A stretch of 64,000 nucleotides of DNA, from positions 3,050,501 to 3,114,500 of the forward strand of contig NZ_JACJUV010000001.1 of NCBI RefSeq assembly GCF_014218805.1, in the 5' to 3' direction. The notes below the pieces were generated by a model, which made no database searches, had not been told where the DNA came from, and worked only from the letters and a program-made list of their open reading frames with translations. Below, piece by piece: positions 60,182 through 64,000 of the stretch; position 1 is the first letter of the stretch; each line of letters opens with the position of its first letter. Made by a program: the position numbers and the translations under genes. Source of the DNA: Teredinibacter franksiae (GTDB lineage Bacteria > Pseudomonadota > Gammaproteobacteria > Pseudomonadales > Cellvibrionaceae).

Positions 60182-61213
60182 GTGATGCATCCCCAGCGCC
60201 AAATCGGCAGTACTAACGTAAAGGTAAGCAGCCTTGGCTTCGGTGCGGCCCCTATCGGCAATTTATACAAGTCGGTAGCCGATGAAAGTGCCAGCCAGGC
60301 CGTAAAATCGGCGCTGGACGCCGGTATTTGCTATTTCGATACAGCGCCTTACTACGGCTTGGGCACCAGTGAAACGCGCTTGGGGGCAGCGTTGCAGGCG
60401 CAAACCGAAGCGGTTGTTTCCAGCAAGGTGGGGCGGCTGCTCTGCCCTGCCGATACCCCGAGTGGTGAAAGCCTACGATATGGCTTCGCTTGCGACGATT
60501 CTCTCGATGTTGCCTTTGATTACAGCTTCGACGGTGTAATGCGATCAGTTGAAGCTAGCCTAGAGCGCATAGGCAGAAATCGCATCGATATTCTATTGGC
60601 GCACGACCTAGGGCGTTACCAGCACGGCGATGGTTACTCGTACCATTTAAAGCAGTTTTTAGAGGGCGGTTACAAAGCGCTAGCAGAATTGCGAGACCAG
60701 GGCGTTATTGGCGCTTTGGGCGTGGGAGTTAACGAAAAAGAAATTTGTTTGGAGCTGCTCGCCGAAGTGGATTTGGACTGCCTGTTACTGGCCGGGCGTT
60801 ATACGCTCCTAGAGCAGAGCCCCGTAAACGATTTGTTCCCCCTGTGCCGAGAACGTAATGTCTCGGTTATTTTGGGCGGCGTATTTAATTCCGGTATTCT
60901 GGCAACGGGTACAAAAACCAGTGCGGTCCTGCATTACGACTATGCGCCCGCACCGGAAATAATAATAAAAAGAGTGTCGGCAATAGAGGTTATTTGTGCC
61001 GCCTATGGCGTTCCGCTGGCGGCTGCCGCATTGCAATTTTCGGCTGCTCACCCACAGGTAACCAGCGTGGTGCTAGGTTTGGCTAGCCCGGCAGAAGTGG
61101 AAACCGCTGTTGCGATGCACAGCTTTGTAATACCACAAGAATTTTGGCAGCAATTGAAAAACTCGGGTCTGATAGCTGCTGAATTACCTGTACCCGAGAG
61201 GGATTCCCAGTGA
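60182..61213 (+). CDS. Aldo/keto reductase, L-fucose dehydrogenase type
   Basis: The 343-aa protein is an AKR-family barrel with the catalytic tetrad Asp-Tyr-Lys-His in YFDTAPYYGLGTSE, VVSSKVGRLL and DILLAHDLGR. It is similar to D-threo-aldose 1-dehydrogenases, which oxidise L-fucose to L-fucono-1,5-lactone with NAD(P)+. This would be step one of the pathway. Two starts are possible: GTG, or the ATG in the next codon. It is the first gene after the promoter with embedded palindrome and overlaps the next gene by GTGA. Confidence 0.82.
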   Translation: MMHPQRQIGSTNVKVSSLGFGAAPIGNLYKSVADESASQAVKSALDAGICYFDTAPYYGLGTSETRLGAALQAQTEAVVSSKVGRLLCPADTPSGESLRYGFACDDSLDVAFDYSFDGVMRSVEASLERIGRNRIDILLAHDLGRYQHGDGYSYHLKQFLEGGYKALAELRDQGVIGALGVGVNEKEICLELLAEVDLDCLLLAGRYTLLEQSPVNDLFPLCRERNVSVILGGVFNSGILATGTKTSAVLHYDYAPAPEIIIKRVSAIEVICAAYGVPLAAAALQFSAAHPQVTSVVLGLASPAEVETAVAMHSFVIPQEFWQQLKNSGLIAAELPVPERDSQ

Positions 61214-61554
61214 GTGAATTGGTGGAAGCTAAGGCTAGAAACAATATAAAACAAATAGAACAGAAGCTCATTTTATTGCATGAAAATGATAATGTTTTAA
61301 TTTGTATTTCCCCTTTGAAAGCTGGTGAAACAACAACAATTGGCGGCGAAAAATCCGTTATGCAGACAGCTATTGCTGTTGGTCATAAAGTCGCCCACCA
61401 CGCGCTAGCGGTGGGCGATAAAGTGATCAAGTATGGCGCTGCTATTGGCTCGGTTACTTGTGCGATCGATGAAGGTGAACATGTTCACCTTCATAATATG
61501 CGCAGTGATTATATCGCTAGCCACTCCCGTTCTTCATATGCGAAAACCGAATGA
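61210..61554 (+). CDS. UxaA N-terminal (SAF) domain subunit of a sugar-acid dehydratase
   Basis: The 114-aa protein is the small, N-terminal SAF-type domain of altronate/galactarate dehydratases as a separate chain. Signs are LHENDNVLICISPLKAGETT, the TAIAVGHKVAHHALAVGDKV part, IKYGAAIGSV and a terminal GEHVHLHNM, the usual family ending. It is followed with a 4-bp overlap (ATGA) by the large subunit. Together they would dehydrate L-fuconate to 2-keto-3-deoxy-L-fuconate. Confidence 0.88.
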   Translation: MSELVEAKARNNIKQIEQKLILLHENDNVLICISPLKAGETTTIGGEKSVMQTAIAVGHKVAHHALAVGDKVIKYGAAIGSVTCAIDEGEHVHLHNMRSDYIASHSRSSYAKTE

Positions 61555-62771
61555 CTGAAAAAAAACAAACAAAACAAATCGCGAATGGGTATGTGCGAAA
61601 AGATGGCGGCAAGGGTATACGTAATATTGTCGTTGTGGCTTATCTGGTGGAGTGTGCGCATCATGTTGCACGTAAAATTGCTGAACAGGGGGGAGAGAAT
61701 ACTCACCTTATAGGCTTCCCTGGATGTTATCCCAATGAATACGCCCGCGAGATGATGCTCTCGCTCTGTACGCACCCCAACGTGGGTGGTGTGCTGCTGG
61801 TGTCACTCGGTTGTGAGAGCATGGACCGTGATTCGGTGCTGGCCGATGCCCGTGATAGTGGCCGCGCTGCAGAGCTACTAATTATTCAGGACACGGGTGG
61901 CACCAGAGCAACAATAGACGCCGGTGGTGCAGCGCTCGAGCGTATCTGGGCCGAAGCCCATCAGGTGCAGCGTGCGCCGCTCTATGCTCATGAATTGGTG
62001 GTCGGTACCATTTGTGGTGGTTCCGACGGCACCAGCGGCATTAGCGCCAACCCCGGTGTTGGCTTATGTTTTGATCAGCTCATTGCTGACGGTGCGGCCT
62101 GTATTTTTGAGGAAACAGGCGAATTAATTGGTTGTGAAGGCGTAATGGCCGAGCGGGCGGTTAATGAAGGGCTTGCTGAAGAAATTATTGCCTGCGTAGA
62201 TAAAGCCGAACGCTATTACACCACCATGGGTTTTGGCAGTTTTGCACCGGGTAATGCCGACGGTGGCCTAACAACGCTCGAAGAAAAGTCCATGGGTGCC
62301 TACTCAAAATCCGGTTCCTCATCTATTAATGGTTTAATTAAACCGGGTGATAAGCCCCCTGGTGGTGGGCTGTATTTGCTCGACGTAGTACCCGATGGGG
62401 AGCCGCGATTTGGGTTTCCTAATATTTCCGACAATGCTGAAATCGTCGAAATGATTGCCTGCGGTAGCCACCTAATCTTATTTACCACGGGTCGTGGCTC
62501 GGTGGTGGGTTCGGCTATCTCGCCGGTGATAAAAATCTGCGCCAACCCGGAAACTTATGCGCGCATGAGTGGTGATATGGATATTAACGCCGGTGCTGTA
62601 CTTACCGGTGAGAGCAGTTTACAGCAGGTGGGCGAATCGATTTACCGCAAGGTGATGTCGATTGCAGAGGGCGAGCTTTCCTGTTCCGAAGCGCTGGGCC
62701 ATCAAGAATTTATTCTTACGTACAAGTCGTTCGAACCTATTGGGCCGGCTTGTCTTCCTTTTCGCGGTTAA
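61551..62771 (+). CDS. UxaA C-terminal domain subunit, putative L-fuconate dehydratase
   Basis: The 406-aa protein is the large catalytic part of the altronate dehydratase family: GYVRKDGGKGIRNIVVVAYL, HLIGFPGCYPNEYA, LLVSLGCESM, ELVVGTICGGSDGTSGISAN and GSHLILFTTGRGSVVG. Conserved cysteines probably bind the catalytic metal. Known L-fuconate dehydratases mostly belong to the enolase superfamily, which is absent here; I infer that this enzyme fills that step. L-galactonate or altronate would be alternative substrates. Confidence 0.86.
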   Translation: MTEKKQTKQIANGYVRKDGGKGIRNIVVVAYLVECAHHVARKIAEQGGENTHLIGFPGCYPNEYAREMMLSLCTHPNVGGVLLVSLGCESMDRDSVLADARDSGRAAELLIIQDTGGTRATIDAGGAALERIWAEAHQVQRAPLYAHELVVGTICGGSDGTSGISANPGVGLCFDQLIADGAACIFEETGELIGCEGVMAERAVNEGLAEEIIACVDKAERYYTTMGFGSFAPGNADGGLTTLEEKSMGAYSKSGSSSINGLIKPGDKPPGGGLYLLDVVPDGEPRFGFPNISDNAEIVEMIACGSHLILFTTGRGSVVGSAISPVIKICANPETYARMSGDMDINAGAVLTGESSLQQVGESIYRKVMSIAEGELSCSEALGHQEFILTYKSFEPIGPACLPFRG

Positions 62772-62775
62772 AAAA

Positions 62776-63510
62776 ATGTCTGTACGATTGGAAAATAAAA
62801 TTGCACTGGTAACAGCGGCGGGCCAAGGTATTGGTCGAGCGACGGCTGAGTTGTTTGCCAGTCAGGGCGCCAGAGTTATAGCCACCGATATAGATGGCAA
62901 AAAATTGGAAACACTGCAGGGTTGTGAAACCCATGTGCTCGATGTGACTAGCTTGGAAAACATTCAGGTTTTGAGTGAAAAGTTAGGCCGAGTGGACATA
63001 CTGTTTAACTGTGCAGGTTTTGTTCACAGTGGCAGCATTATGGATTGCGACGAAGACGCATGGGCCTTTTCGCTTAACTTAAATGTTACCGGTATGTATC
63101 GTATGATCCGCGCCTTCCTTCCCGGTATGCTGGCCGCAGGCGGGGGTTCAATAATTAACATGTCGTCGGTTGCCAGCAGCATACTCGGCGTGCAAAATCG
63201 CTTTGCTTACGGTGCAACCAAAGCCGCTATCAACGGTTTGACCAAAGCTGTAGCCGCCGATTACGTAGCCCAAGGTATTCGTTGTAATGCCATTTGTCCT
63301 GGCACAGTGCAAACGCCTTCTTTGGATCAGCGTTTGAGTGATACCGGTGACTACGAAGCCGCACAAAAAGCCTTTGTTGCACGACAGCCTATGGGGCGTG
63401 TCGGCCTGCCCGAAGAAATTGCCCAGCTTGCACTGTATTTGGCCAGCGATGAATCTTCTTTTACAACTGGCTCTTACCACGTCATTGACGGTGGTTGGAG
63501 TATTTCGTGA
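62776..63510 (+). CDS. SDR-family 2-keto-3-deoxy-L-fuconate dehydrogenase
   Basis: The ATG used gives MSVRLENKIALVTAAGQGIG, the N-terminal glycine motif of the short-chain dehydrogenases (TAAGQGIGRA). The NNAG-type motif is FNCAGFVHSG, the catalytic Ser is in IINMSSVASS, and YGATKAAING carries Tyr and Lys. The C-terminus CPGTVQTPSLDQRL is like the fuconate dehydrogenases. It would oxidise 2-keto-3-deoxy-L-fuconate to the 2,4-diketo acid using NAD+. It follows the dehydratase by 4 bp. An earlier in-frame start would lie inside the previous gene. Confidence 0.9.
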   Translation: MSVRLENKIALVTAAGQGIGRATAELFASQGARVIATDIDGKKLETLQGCETHVLDVTSLENIQVLSEKLGRVDILFNCAGFVHSGSIMDCDEDAWAFSLNLNVTGMYRMIRAFLPGMLAAGGGSIINMSSVASSILGVQNRFAYGATKAAINGLTKAVAADYVAQGIRCNAICPGTVQTPSLDQRLSDTGDYEAAQKAFVARQPMGRVGLPEEIAQLALYLASDESSFTTGSYHVIDGGWSIS

Positions 63511-63516
63511 GGTGTT

Positions 63517-64000
63517 ATGAAACTTGTTCGATTTGGTGAAGCCAACAAAGAAAAGCCCGGAATTCTCGACAGCGAAGGCCGCATTCGCGACCTGAGCGGA
63601 ATTGTTGATGATATTGCCGGCGAAAGCCTTGGTGCGGCAGGCATGCAGAAAATTGCCGGGGCCGATGTGGCATCACTGCCGTTAGTGCACGAAAGTACCC
63701 GGTATGGTGCCTGTGTCGGTCAGGTGGGAAAATTTATTTGTATTGGCCTCAACTACGCCGATCACGCTGCCGAGACGGGTGCGGAAGTGCCCGATGAGCC
63801 GGTAATCTTTACGAAAGCGACCAGCGCCATTACTGGACCAAACGATGGCATTGCTAAGCCAAAAAATTCCACCAAGCTCGATTGGGAAGTTGAGCTAGGC
63901 GTGGTGATTGGTGAAGAGGCCCGCTATGTGTCCGAGGCTGAAGCGGAAAAGCATATTGCCGGTTACTGTGTGGTGCACGATGTCTCCGAACGCCATTTTC
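63517..64000 (+). CDS. Fumarylacetoacetate-hydrolase family enzyme (2,4-diketo-3-deoxy-L-fuconate hydrolase), 5' part
   Basis: The first 161 residues are visible; the window ends inside the gene. It has the FAH N-terminus MKLVRFGEANKEKPGILDSE, the segment VGKFICIGLNYADHAAETGA, the metal region PVIFTKATSAITGPND and LDWEVELGVVIG with the conserved acidic ligands. The enzyme would split 2,4-diketo-3-deoxy-L-fuconate into pyruvate and L-lactate. It follows the SDR gene by 6 bp, in the same operon. Confidence 0.88.
   Translation, partial: MKLVRFGEANKEKPGILDSEGRIRDLSGIVDDIAGESLGAAGMQKIAGADVASLPLVHESTRYGACVGQVGKFICIGLNYADHAAETGAEVPDEPVIFTKATSAITGPNDGIAKPKNSTKLDWEVELGVVIGEEARYVSEAEAEKHIAGYCVVHDVSERHF

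Overview
The window reads as chromosome of a marine, polysaccharide-degrading gammaproteobacterium, most like Cellvibrionaceae (Saccharophagus/Teredinibacter type). The evidence is a lipoprotein with a polyserine linker, GH43, ricin-like, LamG and TonB-receptor remnants, a FucP-type permease and a non-phosphorylative L-fucose pathway. No rRNA, tRNA or CRISPR array was recognised.

Region 1 (1-14.6 kb) starts with a flavoprotein reductase and an EamA exporter. A decayed carbohydrate locus follows: a GH43-ricin pseudogene with in-frame stops, an intact beta-helix lipoprotein, a chemotaxis receptor, and LamG and TonB-receptor genes that have both lost their N-termini at one head-to-head junction. 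A FadR-type regulator, a SulP transporter/universal-stress-protein pair and an unknown anchored protein complete it.

Region 2 (14.7-22.3 kb) has an RND efflux pump with its adaptor and an unusual three-gene unit: polysaccharide deacetylase, BlaI-type repressor, and a protein joining a BlaR1-like M56 domain to an M23 endopeptidase domain. Two near-identical palindromes precede the unit.

Region 3 (about 23.3-54.7 kb) is a large integron cassette array. I count 39 attC-like sites, all in one orientation, with the genes on the + strand, but no integrase gene in the window. Cassettes encode a GHKL ATPase-nuclease fusion, a DUF262/HEPN pair, a B3-like metallo-beta-lactamase, a zincin, an alpha/beta hydrolase, a uracil-DNA-glycosylase-like protein, and many small secreted, membrane or zinc-ribbon proteins. 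A two-cassette block is duplicated exactly. An IS66 element with an 8-bp target duplication splits one cassette gene, a group II intron sits inside an attC, and an IS1182-type element with a stop in its transposase splits another attC.

Region 4 (54.7-64 kb) begins with debris: a REP-associated transposase pseudogene and an lldD (L-lactate dehydrogenase) fragment. The L-fucose genes follow: permease, fuconolactonase, IclR regulator, aldo/keto-reductase dehydrogenase, two-part altronate-dehydratase-type L-fuconate dehydratase, SDR dehydrogenase and an FAH hydrolase cut by the window edge. Together they would convert L-fucose to pyruvate and L-lactate.
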